Part shown: piece by piece, positions 1 to 9,737 of the stretch
Layout of the letters: each line of letters opens with the position of its first letter
Position numbering within the stretch: the first letter of the stretch is position 1
Assembly: GCF_025144725.1 (NCBI RefSeq)
Contig: NZ_JALXKS010000009.1
Span: 19,459 to 83,458, forward strand
Direction of reading: 5' to 3'
Source of the DNA: Brevibacterium sp. p3-SID960
GTDB taxonomy: Bacteria > Actinomycetota > Actinomycetes > Actinomycetales > Brevibacteriaceae
Length of the DNA stretch: 64,000 nt
Translations under genes and position numbers: made by a program
Notes under the pieces: model-generated
What the model was told of the DNA's origin: nothing
The model's database searches: none
What the model saw: only the letters and a program-made list of their open reading frames with translations

Positions 1-127
1 GCAGATGCCACACGATGAAAAGCCGAGTCGACGAGGACAGCATCCGAAACGTCTCGGCAGCGACATCGACCTGGGCGGCAGTCGGCACCTCGGGAACCGC
101 AGTTGTCTGGGGAGTGTCATGAGTCAT
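1..127 (-). CDS. ArsR/SmtB-family regulator, N-terminal fragment
   Basis: The minus strand opens with an ATG at 127 and stays open to the window edge (42 codons). The translation begins MTHDTPQTTAVPEVPTA and runs into AAETFRMLSSSTRLFIVWHL, which matches the start of the ArsR winged-helix fold (helix 1 plus the 'L-x-x-x-TR-L-x-I-L' segment). ArsR proteins are usually metal- or ligand-responsive repressors. The rest of the gene, including any metal-binding cysteines, lies outside the window, so the ligand cannot be named. A GGAAAGG stretch 13 nt before the ATG may be the ribosome binding site. The gene is divergent from aspS. Confidence 0.6.
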   Translation of the reverse strand, partial: MTHDTPQTTAVPEVPTAAQVDVAAETFRMLSSSTRLFIVWHL

Positions 128-256
128 CTGCAGCGTCCAGCCTTTCCATGAGTACCGCGCACTATGTGACTATCATGGTGCAAGCGCAGGGTCTGCACAC
201 CATCTGTGCCTGCAGACCAGAATCCCAGTCCTCACATCATGAAGGAGCCCCACCCC

Positions 257-2035
257 ATGCTACGCACCCGTGAGGCGGCCACCCTCGGCACGCCCGACAT
301 CGACAGCACCGTCACCCTCACCGGATGGGTCGACCGGCGCCGTGACCACGGGGGAGTGGCCTTCATCGACCTGCGCGACTCATCGGGCATCGTGCAGGTC
401 GTCGTGCGCGAAGACGTCGCCGACAAGCTGCGCAACGAAACCGTCATTCAGGTCACCGGCACCGTCGCCGCCCGCCCGGAGGGGAACACCAATGCCGGAC
501 TGGCCACCGGCGAGATCGAAGTCATCGACACCGCGGTCACCGTGCTCTCGCAGGCGGCACCGCTGCCGTTCCAGGTCTCCGACCATGCCGAGGATTCCGG
601 CACCGTCGGCGAGGAGGTCCGCCTCAAGCACCGGTACCTCGACCTGCGCCGCAGCGAACCGGCCCGCATCATCCGCCTGCGCTCCGAAGCCAACAAGGCC
701 GCCCGCCGGGTGCTCGATGAGCACCGGTACATCGAAGTCGAAACCCCGACGATGACCCGGTCGACCCCTGAGGGCGCCCGCGACTTCGTCGTGCCCGCCC
801 GCCTGCGCCCGGGCTCCTGGTACGCGCTGCCCCAGTCGCCGCAGCTGTTCAAGCAGCTGCTGCAGGTCGGCGGCATCGAACGCTATTACCAGCTCGCCCG
901 CTGCTACCGCGATGAGGACTTCCGCGCCGACCGTCAGCCGGAGTTCACCCAGCTCGACATCGAGGCCTCCTTCGTCGAACAGGACGACATCATCGCGTTG
1001 GCCGAAGACGTCCTCGCTGCGCTCTGGGAGCTCATCGGCCACACCATCGAGACGCCGATCCCGCGCATGCCCTATTGGGAGGCCATGGAGCGCTACGGCA
1101 CCGACAAGCCCGACCTGCGTTTCGACATCGAGCTGACCGACCTGACCGAGTACTTCGCCGACACCCCGTTCCGCGTCTTCCAGGCTCCCTACGTCGGCGC
1201 CGTCGTCTACCCCGGCGGCGGGTCGCTGCCGCGCCGTCAGCTCGACGGCTGGCAGGACTGGGCCCGCCAGCGCGGCGCCAAGGGCCTGGCCTATGTGCTC
1301 CTCGGCGAAGACGGCACGCTCGGCGGCCCGGTGGCCAAGAACATCTCCGAGGAGGAGAAGGCCGGCCTGGCAGAAAAGGTCGGCGCGCAGCCGGGCGATG
1401 CGATCTTCTTCGCCGCCGACAAGCCGGCAGCCGCCCGCGCGCTGCTCGGCGCCGCCCGCAACGAGATCGCCGAGCGCACCGGCCTCATCAAGGACGGCGA
1501 CTGGTCGTTCGTGTGGATCGTCGACGCCCCGGTCTTCGAACCGGCCGAAGACGCCGTGGCAGCCGGTGACGTCGCCGTCGGCGAAGGCACGTGGACGGCC
1601 GTCCACCACGCCTTCACCGCTCCGAAGCCCGAGTACCTCGACACCTTCGACACCGATCCCGGTGCGGCTCTGGCCAGCGCCTACGACATCGTCTGCAACG
1701 GCAACGAGATCGGCGGCGGTTCGCTGCGCATCCACCGCCCCGAGGTCCAGCAGCGGGTCTTCGACGTCATGGGAATCTCGCAGGAGGAAGCACAGGAGAA
1801 GTTCGGCTTCCTGCTCGAAGCGCTGAGCTTCGGTGCACCCCCGCACGGCGGCATCGCCTTCGGCTGGGACCGGATCGTCGCGCTGCTGGCCGGCACCGAC
1901 TCGATCCGGGAAGTCATCGCCTTCCCCAAGACCGGAGGCGGATACGACCCGCTCACCGACGCGCCAGCGCCGATCACTGCCGAACAGCGCGCCGAGGCAG
2001 GGGTCGATCAGGACCCTGACGCCGAGGACGAATGA
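257..2035 (+). CDS. aspS: Aspartyl-tRNA synthetase, probably non-discriminating
   Basis: This class II synthetase of 592 aa charges tRNA-Asp with aspartate. The N-terminal OB anticodon-binding domain spans about residues 15-105. Motif 2 lies around 215-230 ([19 protein letters not shown]) and motif 3 is near the C-terminus (GIAFGWDRI). ATG 257 is chosen because AAGGAG (242-247) sits 9 nt upstream; an in-frame GTG at 206 would add 17 unlikely residues. His31 (RRRDHGG) is the residue found in non-discriminating AspRS enzymes, where discriminating enzymes such as E. coli's have Leu. I infer that it also makes Asp-tRNA-Asn for GatCAB. Its stop overlaps the rarA start (ATGA). Confidence 0.96.
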   Translation: MLRTREAATLGTPDIDSTVTLTGWVDRRRDHGGVAFIDLRDSSGIVQVVVREDVADKLRNETVIQVTGTVAARPEGNTNAGLATGEIEVIDTAVTVLSQAAPLPFQVSDHAEDSGTVGEEVRLKHRYLDLRRSEPARIIRLRSEANKAARRVLDEHRYIEVETPTMTRSTPEGARDFVVPARLRPGSWYALPQSPQLFKQLLQVGGIERYYQLARCYRDEDFRADRQPEFTQLDIEASFVEQDDIIALAEDVLAALWELIGHTIETPIPRMPYWEAMERYGTDKPDLRFDIELTDLTEYFADTPFRVFQAPYVGAVVYPGGGSLPRRQLDGWQDWARQRGAKGLAYVLLGEDGTLGGPVAKNISEEEKAGLAEKVGAQPGDAIFFAADKPAAARALLGAARNEIAERTGLIKDGDWSFVWIVDAPVFEPAEDAVAAGDVAVGEGTWTAVHHAFTAPKPEYLDTFDTDPGAALASAYDIVCNGNEIGGGSLRIHRPEVQQRVFDVMGISQEEAQEKFGFLLEALSFGAPPHGGIAFGWDRIVALLAGTDSIREVIAFPKTGGGYDPLTDAPAPITAEQRAEAGVDQDPDAEDE

Positions 2036-3471
2036 GCGACCTGTTCTCATCCGCCAACGAGGCGGCTGCCGGTGCCGATGAGGCACCGGCGGCCGCCTCT
2101 GGCACCGATCCCGAAAGCACCGGCGGCGGGCTGCTGAGCACAGAGGACCTGAGCGGCGTCAGCGCCCTGGACCCGCTGGCGGTGCGGATGCGCCCGCGCA
2201 CTATCGACGAGATCGTCGGCCAGGAGCACCTGACCGCTCCCGGCTCACCGCTGCACCAGCTCGCCGAAGCCCGCACCGGGGCTCGTGCCGGCGCCACCTC
2301 GGTGATCCTGTGGGGCCCGCCGGGAGTGGGCAAGACGACGATCGCCCACGTCATCTCGCACAGCCCCAACCGCACATTCGTCGAACTCTCGGCGATCACC
2401 GCAGGTGTCAAGGACGTCCGCCAGGTCATCGAGAACGCTCGCAACGACCGGGAGCTCTATCAGCGCACCACGGTGCTGTTCCTCGATGAGATCCACCGCT
2501 TCTCCAAAGCCCAGCAGGACGCCCTGCTGCCGGCCGTGGAGAACCGGCTCGTCGTCCTCATCGCCGCCACCACGGAGAACCCGTCGTTCTCCGTCATCGC
2601 CCCGCTCGTCTCCCGCTCACTCGTCCTGACCCTCAAACCGCTGACCGACGAGGGCGTCGCTCAGCTCATCGACCGGGCGCTGGAGTCCCCGCGGGGGCTG
2701 GCCGGCACTTTCACCCTCGAGGACGACGCCCGCGACTACATCGTCCAGGTCGCCTCCGGCGACGGCCGGCGGGCGCTGACCGTCCTCGAAGCCGCGGCTG
2801 CCAGCGCGCGGGCCACCGCCGGCAGTGATGAGATCACCGCCATCACCCGGGAGCAGGCCGCCGAATCGGCTAACCAGGCTGTCGTGCGCTACGACCGGGC
2901 AGGCGATCAGCACTACGACGTCATCTCCGCATTCATCAAATCGATCCGCGGCTCCGACCCCGACGCCGCACTGCACTACCTGGCCCGGATGATCGTCGCC
3001 GGTGAGGACCCCAGGTTCATCGCCCGGCGCATCGTCATCGCCGCCGCTGAGGACATCGGCATGGCCGACCCGCAGGCGCTCCCGCTGGCCGTTGCCGCAC
3101 AGACCGCCGTCGAGCGCATCGGCATGCCCGAAGGCCGCATCCCGCTGGCCGAAGCGGTCGTCTACCTCGCATGCGCCCCGAAGTCGAACGCCTCCTACAC
3201 CGCCATCGACGCTGCGATCGCCGATGTCAGAGCAGGCAGGGCAGGCGAGGTTCCTCTGCACCTGCGCGACGCCCACTACCCAGGCGCGAAAGCCCTCGGG
3301 CACGGCGCCGACTACAAGTACGCCCACAGCTACCCGCACTCCGTTGCCGCCCAAGAGCACCTGCCCGAGTCGCTGGCCGGCGTGCAGTACTACTCGCCGA
3401 CGGCGAACGGTGCTGAGAAGGGCATGGCGGAGCGCCTGGCAGCGATCGCCCGGCTGCGCTCCGGTCAGTGA
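2032..3471 (+). CDS. rarA: Replication-associated recombination ATPase RarA (MgsA/WRNIP1 family)
   Basis: This AAA+ ATPase of 479 aa acts at stalled replication forks. The Walker A motif GPPGVGKTT is at residues 95-103 and Walker [10 protein letters not shown] at about 149-157. They are followed by the sensor region (AATTENPSF) and the C-terminal tetramerisation domain ([18 protein letters not shown]). The N-terminal 45 residues are Ala/Gly/Glu-rich and poorly conserved. It starts inside the aspS stop (ATGA), so the two genes are probably translationally coupled; this pairing is common in actinobacteria. Confidence 0.93.
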   Translation: MSDLFSSANEAAAGADEAPAAASGTDPESTGGGLLSTEDLSGVSALDPLAVRMRPRTIDEIVGQEHLTAPGSPLHQLAEARTGARAGATSVILWGPPGVGKTTIAHVISHSPNRTFVELSAITAGVKDVRQVIENARNDRELYQRTTVLFLDEIHRFSKAQQDALLPAVENRLVVLIAATTENPSFSVIAPLVSRSLVLTLKPLTDEGVAQLIDRALESPRGLAGTFTLEDDARDYIVQVASGDGRRALTVLEAAAASARATAGSDEITAITREQAAESANQAVVRYDRAGDQHYDVISAFIKSIRGSDPDAALHYLARMIVAGEDPRFIARRIVIAAAEDIGMADPQALPLAVAAQTAVERIGMPEGRIPLAEAVVYLACAPKSNASYTAIDAAIADVRAGRAGEVPLHLRDAHYPGAKALGHGADYKYAHSYPHSVAAQEHLPESLAGVQYYSPTANGAEKGMAERLAAIARLRSGQ

Positions 3472-3503
3472 GGCCGATCATACGACCTCATGCTCATTCC
3501 CAT

Positions 3504-3533
3504 TTGCCCTGCACGTCCGACAGCCGGTAGGGT
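3504..3533 (+). promoter_or_regulatory. Candidate rpsD promoter
   Basis: TTGCCC (3504-3509) and TAGGGT (3528-3533) are separated by 18 bp, a reasonable housekeeping sigma match. It lies just after the rarA stop and would give an rpsD leader of about 160 nt. Confidence 0.45.
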
Positions 3534-3579
3534 AGTGCGGTGCTGTGCCTGGCCGAAATCGGCTGCAGGGCGGTCGATG

Positions 3580-3674
3580 GGCTCCGGTCTCGCGGAGCCG
3601 ATCCTCTTTCCACACGCGGAAACAGCAGCCTCCAGGCTGACCGAGACACCCGCTGGCGCGGGATCAGCGGAGGC
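3580..3674 (+). promoter_or_regulatory. Structured rpsD leader with three hairpins
   Basis: Three consecutive hairpins are readable in the leader. The first pairs GGCTCCG (3580-3586) with CGGAGCC (3593-3599). The second pairs TTTCC (3607-3611) with GGAAA (3618-3622). The third is a long stacked arm from 3628 to 3674, in which GCCTCC pairs with GGAGGC, GCTGA with TCAGC, and CCCG with CGGG. The arm ends 11 nt before the GAAAGG ribosome binding site. S4 autoregulates through its own mRNA in E. coli and Bacillus, so a similar role here is a reasonable inference. I cannot match this structure to a named leader family. Confidence 0.5.
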
Positions 3675-3700
3675 AGAAGAAACACGAAAGGTTGGCATCC

Positions 3701-4327
3701 ATGCCTGCACCCGCACGTTCGCGCCGCCAGGTCCGCCTCTCGCGGTCCCTGGGACTGCCGCTGACTCCGAAGGCCGAGAAGTACTTCGAGCGCCGCCCGT
3801 ACCCGCCCGGTGAGCACGGCCGCGCCCGCCGCCGCAACGACAGCGACTACTCGGTGCGCCTGAAGGAGAAGCAGCGTCTGCGCGCCCAGTACAACATCCG
3901 CGAAGCCCAGATGCTCAAGGTCTACAAGGAGGCCCGCCGCGAGCAGGGTCTGACCGGTGAGAACCTCGTCGAGCTCCTCGAGATGCGTCTCGACGCACTC
4001 GTGCTGCGCGCCGGCTTCGCCCGCACCATCCAGCAGGCCCGCCAGTTCGTTGTGCACCGCCACATCATGGTCGACGGCCAGCGCGTCGATCGTCCGTCCT
4101 TCCGCGTCAAGGAAGGCCAGATGATCCACGTGCACCAGAAGTCCGCCGAGATGGAGCCCTTCCAGATCGCGGCTGCCGGCGGTCACCGCGACGTCCTGCC
4201 GGCCGTCCCGGGCTACCTCAAGGTCGACCTCGAAGCCCTGCAGGCGACGCTGCTGCGCCGCCCGAAGCGCGAAGAGGTTCCGATCACCTGTGACATCCAG
4301 CTCGTGGTCGAGTACTACTCACGCTGA
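3701..4327 (+). CDS. rpsD: Small ribosomal subunit protein S4
   Basis: S4 (208 aa) nucleates 30S assembly by binding the 16S rRNA 5' domain. The sequence [20 protein letters not shown], the [10 protein letters not shown] segment and the S4 RNA-binding domain ([20 protein letters not shown], then [10 protein letters not shown]) are all present. The N-terminus has no zinc-binding cysteines, so this is the C-minus form. ATG 3701 follows GAAAGG (3686-3691); a TTG three codons upstream is less likely. The gene is monocistronic, between a structured leader and a strong terminator. Confidence 0.97.
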   Translation: MPAPARSRRQVRLSRSLGLPLTPKAEKYFERRPYPPGEHGRARRRNDSDYSVRLKEKQRLRAQYNIREAQMLKVYKEARREQGLTGENLVELLEMRLDALVLRAGFARTIQQARQFVVHRHIMVDGQRVDRPSFRVKEGQMIHVHQKSAEMEPFQIAAAGGHRDVLPAVPGYLKVDLEALQATLLRRPKREEVPITCDIQLVVEYYSR

Positions 4328-4359
4328 TCCACCGCCTGCGCAGACCCTGCGCAGCACCT

Positions 4360-4403
4360 CCTGCCCGGGTGTTCGCCACTGCGAATGCCCGGGCAGGTTT
4401 GTA
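4360..4403 (+). terminator. Terminator after rpsD
   Basis: A long stem (CCTGCCCGGG with G-T-tolerant TGTTCGC, loop CACT, then GCGAA-TG-CCCGGGCAGG at 4381-4397) is followed by TTTGT. TATGAT at 4402-4407 directly after it could be the -10 of alaS, so the alaS promoter may overlap this terminator. Confidence 0.8.
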
Positions 4404-4496
4404 TGATGGCGCAGGAGGAACGCTCCGCGCCCGAGGCGCCGGCCACCGGCCGTGATCGCCACCCGCCTGACCCCGCAACAGTTTCGAAAGGTACGC

Positions 4497-7154
4497 ATGA
4501 AGACTGCAGAGATCAAAAGGCGCTGGCTCGAGTACTTCGCCGCCAACGGCCACACCGTCGTGCCGTCAGCGTCGGTGATCAGCAGCGACCCGACGATCCT
4601 GTTCAACATCGCCGGCATGGTGCAGTTCATCCCGTACCTCTCCGGCCGCGAACCGGCCCCGTACCCGCGGGCGACGAGCGTGCAGAAGTGCGTGCGCACC
4701 CAGGACATCGAGGAAGTCGGCAAGACCACCCGCCACGGCACGTTCTTTCAGATGAACGGCAACTTCTCCTTCGGCGACTACTTCAAGGACGACGCGATCC
4801 GCTTCGCCTGGGGACTGCTGACGAACTCCGAGGCCGACGGCGGACTCGGCTTCGACCCCGGCCGGCTGTGGGCGACCGTGCACGCCGATGACGCCGAAAC
4901 CATCGACCTGTGGCTGGAGAACACGTCGATCCCAGCCGAGCGGATCCAGACGCGCGGCAGCGAGGACAACTTCTGGCACACCGGACAGCCCGGCCCCGGC
5001 GGCTACTGCTCGGAGATCTACTACGACCGCGGCCCGGCCTACGGCGCCGAAGGCGGCCCGGTGGCCGACGAGGACCGCTACATCGAGATCTGGAACCTCG
5101 TGTTCATGGAGTTCGCGCTCTCCGAGGTCCGCTCCAAGGTCGACTTCACCATCGAGAAGGAGCTGCCGGCCAAGAACATCGACACCGGCATGGGCCTGGA
5201 GCGCGTCGCCTTCCTCAAGCAGGGCGTCGAGAACATGTACGAGATCGACGAGGTCTACCCCGTCATCGACGCCGCCTCGGCGCTGTCGGGCCGAAAGTAC
5301 GGCGAGAACGAGGAAGACGATGTGCGCATGCGCGTCGTCGCCGACCACGTCCGTTCGGCCCTCATCATCATCGGCGACGGCGTGCGTCCGGCCAACGAGG
5401 GCCGCGGCTACATCCTGCGCCGCCTGCTGCGTCGCGCGGTGCGCGCGATGCGCCTGCTCGGCGTGACCGAAGCGGTGCTGCCGACCCTGCTGCCGGTGTC
5501 GAAGGACGCGATGAAGGACTCCTACCCGGAGCTGGAGACTGACTTCGACCGCATCTCGCGCATCGCCTACGCCGAGGAGACTGCATTCCTGCGCACCCTC
5601 GAATCCGGCACCCAGCTGCTCGGCCGCTCCGTCGACGCCGTCGGCGAGGGCGGCACCATCAGCGGCGATGTCGCCTTCGCCCTGCACGACACACACGGCT
5701 TCCCGATCGACATGACCCTCGAGATGGCCGCCGAACACGGCGTGTCTGTCGACGAGGAGGGCTTCGCAGCACTCATGGCCGAACAGCGACAGCGCGCCAA
5801 GGCCGATGCCAAGGCCCGCAAGGGCGGCCTCCACACCGACCTGTCGGCCTACTCCGCGCTGCTCGAAGAGGGCTCGACCGAATTCATCGGCTACGACAAC
5901 CTCACCGCCGACTCCCGGATCCGCGGCGTCGTCGCGGCAGGGGAGAACGTCGAGTCCGCCGAATCCGGTGACGAAGTCGACGTCGTCCTCGACGTCACCC
6001 CCTTCTACGCCGAATCCGGCGGCCAGAAGGCTGACGTCGGCATCATCCGCGGTGACGGCTTCGTCGCTGAGGTCCTCGATGTGCAGAACCCGCTCAAGGG
6101 CCTGCCGGCCCACCGGGTTCGGATCGCCGAAGGCGCCCTGCACCCCGGGTCCGAGGTGCACGCCGAGGTGGATGCCGGCCACCGTTTCCAAGCCGCCCAG
6201 GCCCACTCGGCCACCCACCTCATCCACGCCGCGCTGCGCGAGGTGCTCGGCTCGAACGCCGTGCAGGCCGGTTCGCTCAACCAGCCCGGCTACATGCGCT
6301 TCGACTACTCCTTCCCGGAGGCCCCCTCGGCTGCCGCACGGGCCGAGATCGAGGACGCGGCCAACATCGCCGTGCGCGACAACCTCGACGTTGCGTACGA
6401 GTACATGCCCTTCGAGGATGCCAAACGCTCCGGCGCCCTCGCACTGTTCGGCGAGAAGTACCCCGACATCGTGCGCGTCGTCGACATCGGCGGCCCGTTC
6501 TCCCGCGAACTGTGCGGCGGCACCCACGTGCTGCGCACCACCGAAGTCGGCCCGATTTCGGTCGTCTCCGAAGCGTCCGTCGGCTCCGGCACCCGCCGCA
6601 TCGAGGCAACCGTCGGCCTGAGCGCCTTCCGCGAACTGGCCAAGGAACGCACGATCGTGCAGTCTCTGTCCGACATGCTCAAGGTGCCCGGCCCCGATGT
6701 CATCGATCGCGTCTCCGGGCTGCTGGCCAAAATCAAGGAAGCCGAGCGGACCATCGCCAAGCTCAACCAGCAACAGGTGCTCGCCGCTGCCGGGACCGCC
6801 GTGGAGTCCGCTGAGCGGATCGGCGAGATCGTCTTCAGCGGCACCGAACTCGGCGAAGTCTCCTCCGGAGACGATGTGCGCTCCTTCGTCCAGGACGTGC
6901 GCAACCGCCTCGGATCCGAAGCCGCCGTCGTCGCTGCGATCGGCAACGCAGGCGGCAAGCCCAGCGTCGTCGTCGGACTCAATGACGCCGCACGCGAGGC
7001 CGGATACAAGGCCGGCGACCTCGTCAAGACCGCCTGCCAGATACTCGGCGGTGGAGGCGGCGGACGGCCCGACCTCGCCCAGGGCGGCGGCACCGACCTG
7101 AGCAAGGCGGCCGAGGCACTGGCCGCCCTGCGCCGCGAACTCGGAGCCGCATAG
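4497..7154 (+). CDS. alaS: Alanyl-tRNA synthetase
   Basis: This class II synthetase of 885 aa is of normal length. The N-terminal catalytic domain begins MKTAEIKRRWLEYFAANGHT. The editing domain carries the metal-binding HSATHLIH motif plus CGGTH, and the C-terminal C-Ala domain ends in the glycine-rich GGGGGGRPDLAQGGG segment. ATG 4497 follows GAAAGG (4486-4491); the longer reading frame from 4452 would add residues not seen in the family. Its stop TAG shares one base with the GTG start of ruvX. Confidence 0.97.
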   Translation: MKTAEIKRRWLEYFAANGHTVVPSASVISSDPTILFNIAGMVQFIPYLSGREPAPYPRATSVQKCVRTQDIEEVGKTTRHGTFFQMNGNFSFGDYFKDDAIRFAWGLLTNSEADGGLGFDPGRLWATVHADDAETIDLWLENTSIPAERIQTRGSEDNFWHTGQPGPGGYCSEIYYDRGPAYGAEGGPVADEDRYIEIWNLVFMEFALSEVRSKVDFTIEKELPAKNIDTGMGLERVAFLKQGVENMYEIDEVYPVIDAASALSGRKYGENEEDDVRMRVVADHVRSALIIIGDGVRPANEGRGYILRRLLRRAVRAMRLLGVTEAVLPTLLPVSKDAMKDSYPELETDFDRISRIAYAEETAFLRTLESGTQLLGRSVDAVGEGGTISGDVAFALHDTHGFPIDMTLEMAAEHGVSVDEEGFAALMAEQRQRAKADAKARKGGLHTDLSAYSALLEEGSTEFIGYDNLTADSRIRGVVAAGENVESAESGDEVDVVLDVTPFYAESGGQKADVGIIRGDGFVAEVLDVQNPLKGLPAHRVRIAEGALHPGSEVHAEVDAGHRFQAAQAHSATHLIHAALREVLGSNAVQAGSLNQPGYMRFDYSFPEAPSAAARAEIEDAANIAVRDNLDVAYEYMPFEDAKRSGALALFGEKYPDIVRVVDIGGPFSRELCGGTHVLRTTEVGPISVVSEASVGSGTRRIEATVGLSAFRELAKERTIVQSLSDMLKVPGPDVIDRVSGLLAKIKEAERTIAKLNQQQVLAAAGTAVESAERIGEIVFSGTELGEVSSGDDVRSFVQDVRNRLGSEAAVVAAIGNAGGKPSVVVGLNDAAREAGYKAGDLVKTACQILGGGGGGRPDLAQGGGTDLSKAAEALAALRRELGAA

Positions 7155-7630
7155 TGGCATTCCGCCACGGCCGCAGGCTCGCCCTCGACATCGGCTCGGT
7201 GCGCATCGGCGTGGCCCAGTGCGATCCCGACGGGATCCTCGCCACGCCGCTGACCACCGTGTACCGGCGTGACGGCGATGAGCGCGCACTCACCGAGCTC
7301 CACGCGCTCATCGTCGAGCACGAGCCGATCGAGATCATCACCGGACTGCCGACCTCGCTCGACGGCCAGCAGCGCGCCTCGGCCGGGGCAGCCCGCTCAT
7401 TTGCGCAGGTCCTTGCAGGTCAGGCCGACATTCCGGTGCGAGAGGTCGATGAGCGATTCACCACCACCCAGGCGCACGGCGTGTTACAGTCAGCTGGCAG
7501 AAGCTCGCGTCAGAGACGCGAGATCGTCGATTCTGTTGCAGCGGTGATGATCCTGCAGGCGGCGATCGATCAGGAGAAGCGCACCGGCCAGCCCGCCGGC
7601 AGCCTCATCGACACGACCGAGGAGCCCTGA
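7154..7630 (+). CDS. ruvX: RuvX/YqgF RNase H-fold nuclease (putative pre-16S rRNA or Holliday junction nuclease)
   Basis: The 158-aa protein has the YqgF fold. ALDIGSVRIGVA carries the first catalytic Asp, EVDERFTT the second acidic site, and IVDSVAAVMIL the third. The family matures the 5' end of 16S rRNA in E. coli, and the mycobacterial member also resolves Holliday junctions. It starts with GTG overlapping the alaS stop and ends 1 nt before mltG, giving an alaS-ruvX-mltG operon. Confidence 0.92.
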   Translation: MAFRHGRRLALDIGSVRIGVAQCDPDGILATPLTTVYRRDGDERALTELHALIVEHEPIEIITGLPTSLDGQQRASAGAARSFAQVLAGQADIPVREVDERFTTTQAHGVLQSAGRSSRQRREIVDSVAAVMILQAAIDQEKRTGQPAGSLIDTTEEP

Positions 7631-7631
7631 G

Positions 7632-8780
7632 GTGAACCTGTCAGAGGAGTTCGACGCAACCGACGACGGTCTCTCCCGCCAGGAGCTGCGGGCCAAACGG
7701 CGCCGGCAGATGATGCGCCGCAGGCGCACCGTCACCATCCTCACCGCCGTCGTGCTCGTCCTCGGCGTTGTCGGTGCTGTCGCCTTCTCCACCGCCACCG
7801 GAGTGGTCTCGGAGATCTTCGCCGAGAAGGGCGATTACGAAGGTGAGGGCAAGGACGAGATCGTCATCACCGTCATGCCCGGCAGCTCCGCCCGCGAGGT
7901 CGCCAACCACCTCGTCGAACAGGACGTCATCATGTCCTCGAAGCCCTTCCTCGACGAGATCGAGAAGCGCGATGCCGTCATCCAGGCCGGTGACTTCACC
8001 ATGCGCAAGCAGATGAGCTCCGCCGCCGCCGTCGAAGCGCTCATCAACCCGCTGGCCAACCAGCGCCTGACCATCCCCGAGGGCTTCAGCATCAAGCAGA
8101 TCAAGGGCCGCATGCTCGACTCCGGCATGGACGAGGCCGCGATCAACGAGGCGATCGACGACAAGAAGCCAGCCGACTACGGACTCGACATCGAGGCTCC
8201 CAACCTCGAAGGCTACCTGTACCCGGCGACCTACGAGATCAAGCCGAACATGACTGCCGAGCAGATGGTCCAGGAGATGGTCGACAAGACTAAGACCGAG
8301 ATCGACGAGATCGGCATCCCAGCCGAGAAGGTCAACGAGGTCTTCACCCTAGCGAGCATCGTGCAGGTCGAAGCCCCCGGCAATCCCGGGGACCGGGCCA
8401 AGGTCGCCCGCGTGTTCCTCAACCGCATCGACAAAGACCAAGCGCTGCAGTCCGACGCGACCGTCAGCTACATCCACGGCGCCCGCTCCGACCTGACGAC
8501 TACGCAGGAAGAGCGCGAATCCGACAGCCCCTACAACACCTACAAGCACACCGGGCTGCCGCCGGGGCCGATCAACTCGCCGAGTGCCGAAGCGGTCGAA
8601 GCTGCGCAGAACCCCGCGGACGGCAGGTGGCTGTTCTTCGTCGCCGTCAACCCCGACACCGGTGAGACGAAGTACGCCGAGACGTATGCCGACCACCAGA
8701 AGAACGTCGAAGAGTACCGCGTCTGGCTGCGCGAGCACCGCAAGAACAACCCGAGTGACGGCGCCGAAGGCGAGGGATGA
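7632..8780 (+). CDS. mltG: Endolytic murein transglycosylase MltG (YceG)
   Basis: The 382-aa protein has a cytoplasmic basic N-terminus, one membrane helix at about residues 33-53 and an extracytoplasmic YceG domain. The family cleaves nascent glycan strands and sets their length. The active-site segment reads LASIVQVEA. The first Glu of the E. coli ASIVEKE motif is Gln here, while the second (Glu247) is kept, and the downstream VFLNRI and LQSDATVSY motifs are intact. The C-terminus is acidic and low-complexity. GTG start, 1 nt after ruvX. Confidence 0.9.
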   Translation: MNLSEEFDATDDGLSRQELRAKRRRQMMRRRRTVTILTAVVLVLGVVGAVAFSTATGVVSEIFAEKGDYEGEGKDEIVITVMPGSSAREVANHLVEQDVIMSSKPFLDEIEKRDAVIQAGDFTMRKQMSSAAAVEALINPLANQRLTIPEGFSIKQIKGRMLDSGMDEAAINEAIDDKKPADYGLDIEAPNLEGYLYPATYEIKPNMTAEQMVQEMVDKTKTEIDEIGIPAEKVNEVFTLASIVQVEAPGNPGDRAKVARVFLNRIDKDQALQSDATVSYIHGARSDLTTTQEERESDSPYNTYKHTGLPPGPINSPSAEAVEAAQNPADGRWLFFVAVNPDTGETKYAETYADHQKNVEEYRVWLREHRKNNPSDGAEGEG

Positions 8781-8819
8781 GGTCGAACCCGGGCCGAGAA
8801 CAGGCTGAGATGATGTCGT

Positions 8820-8838
8820 GAGGTGGTCAGACCACCTC
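8820..8838 (+). promoter_or_regulatory. Perfect hairpin between mltG and aroE
   Basis: GAGGTGGT (8820-8827), loop CAG, ACCACCTC (8831-8838): an 8-bp perfect stem immediately before the aroE ribosome binding site (GGAGAGGAG, 8841-8849). There is no U tract, so it is more likely a translational or mRNA-processing element, or an operator, than an intrinsic terminator. Confidence 0.4.
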
Positions 8839-8855
8839 CAGGAGAGGAGAAGCCG

Positions 8856-9737
8856 ATGACCGGGATCGCCGCAGCCGTGCTCGGCTCGCCGATCGGCCAC
8901 AGCCTTTCACCGGTGCTCCACATCGCCGGCTGCCGCGCCCTCGGTATTGCCGAGACGAGCAGCTACGGGCGCTTCGAGGTCACAGAAGACCAGCTTGCCG
9001 GCTTCCTCGCCGAACACCTGGAGCACACCGGGTTCTCGCTGACGATGCCGCTGAAGACCGAGCTCGTGCGCCTCGCCGCCGACCACGGCTGGCACAGCGA
9101 CGCGACGTCCGCGCAGACCGGAGCCGCCAACACCCTCGTCCGGCATCCTGACGGGCAACGGATCGCCAACACCGACGTCATCGGCATCGTCGAGGCGATC
9201 GCCGAATGCCAGCCCGCAGCCACCGACACCGCCGCGATCCTCGGCAGCGGGGCGACCGCCGCCTCGGCTGTGGCCGCACTCCACCGCCTCGGCATCACCG
9301 CCCTCGACCTCTACGCGCGCAGGCCCGAACGGGCCAGGGGAGCAGCCGATCTCGCCTCCCGGCTCGGTATGCAGGCGGCCGTCCATCCGCTGGCCGACTA
9401 CCCGCCCGGCCAGAGCCCGCTGACCGTCTCCACACTGCCGGCCGGCGCACTGAGCGCTGAATCCTTCGACTGGCCGGACCGCCTCGATACGGCAACCGTG
9501 CTTCTCGACGTCGCCTATGCGGCAGGCGGCTACAGCATCGGCGCCGACATCGCCGCCCACGGTGGGCAGGCGATCGCAGGAGAGCGGATGCTCATCCACC
9601 AAGCCGTCGAACAACAGCTCCTCTTCGCCGCTGCCGCCGGGATCGACGCGCCCCCGCAGAGCTGGCGGCCGCGCCTGGCCGCTGCCATGACCGATGCTCT
9701 GACCACCGCGCAGGCCGCGAAAGGAGACCGCCCATGA
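8856..9737 (+). CDS. aroE: Shikimate dehydrogenase
   Basis: The 293-aa protein performs the NADPH-dependent reduction of 3-dehydroshikimate, the fourth step of the shikimate pathway. The substrate loop GSPIGHSLSP is at residues 9-18, the catalytic Lys is in TMPLKTEL and the Asp is in NTDVIGI. The nucleotide-binding turn reads GSGATAAS, slightly different from the usual GAGGA. ATG 8856 is set by the adjacent GGAGAGGAG; the upstream GTG frame at 8823 encodes the hairpin and is rejected. The stop overlaps the next gene (ATGA). Confidence 0.92.
   Translation: MTGIAAAVLGSPIGHSLSPVLHIAGCRALGIAETSSYGRFEVTEDQLAGFLAEHLEHTGFSLTMPLKTELVRLAADHGWHSDATSAQTGAANTLVRHPDGQRIANTDVIGIVEAIAECQPAATDTAAILGSGATAASAVAALHRLGITALDLYARRPERARGAADLASRLGMQAAVHPLADYPPGQSPLTVSTLPAGALSAESFDWPDRLDTATVLLDVAYAAGGYSIGADIAAHGGQAIAGERMLIHQAVEQQLLFAAAAGIDAPPQSWRPRLAAAMTDALTTAQAAKGDRP

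Noticed and set aside
128-256. A T-box or other aminoacyl-tRNA sensor upstream of aspS
   Set aside because: The gap is too short, and no T-box sequence (such as TGGNACCGCG) is visible. The same applies upstream of alaS.
4566-7289. A 907-codon open frame antisense to alaS
   Set aside because: Long antisense frames are expected in high-GC coding DNA. Its translation has no recognisable domain and alaS is certain.
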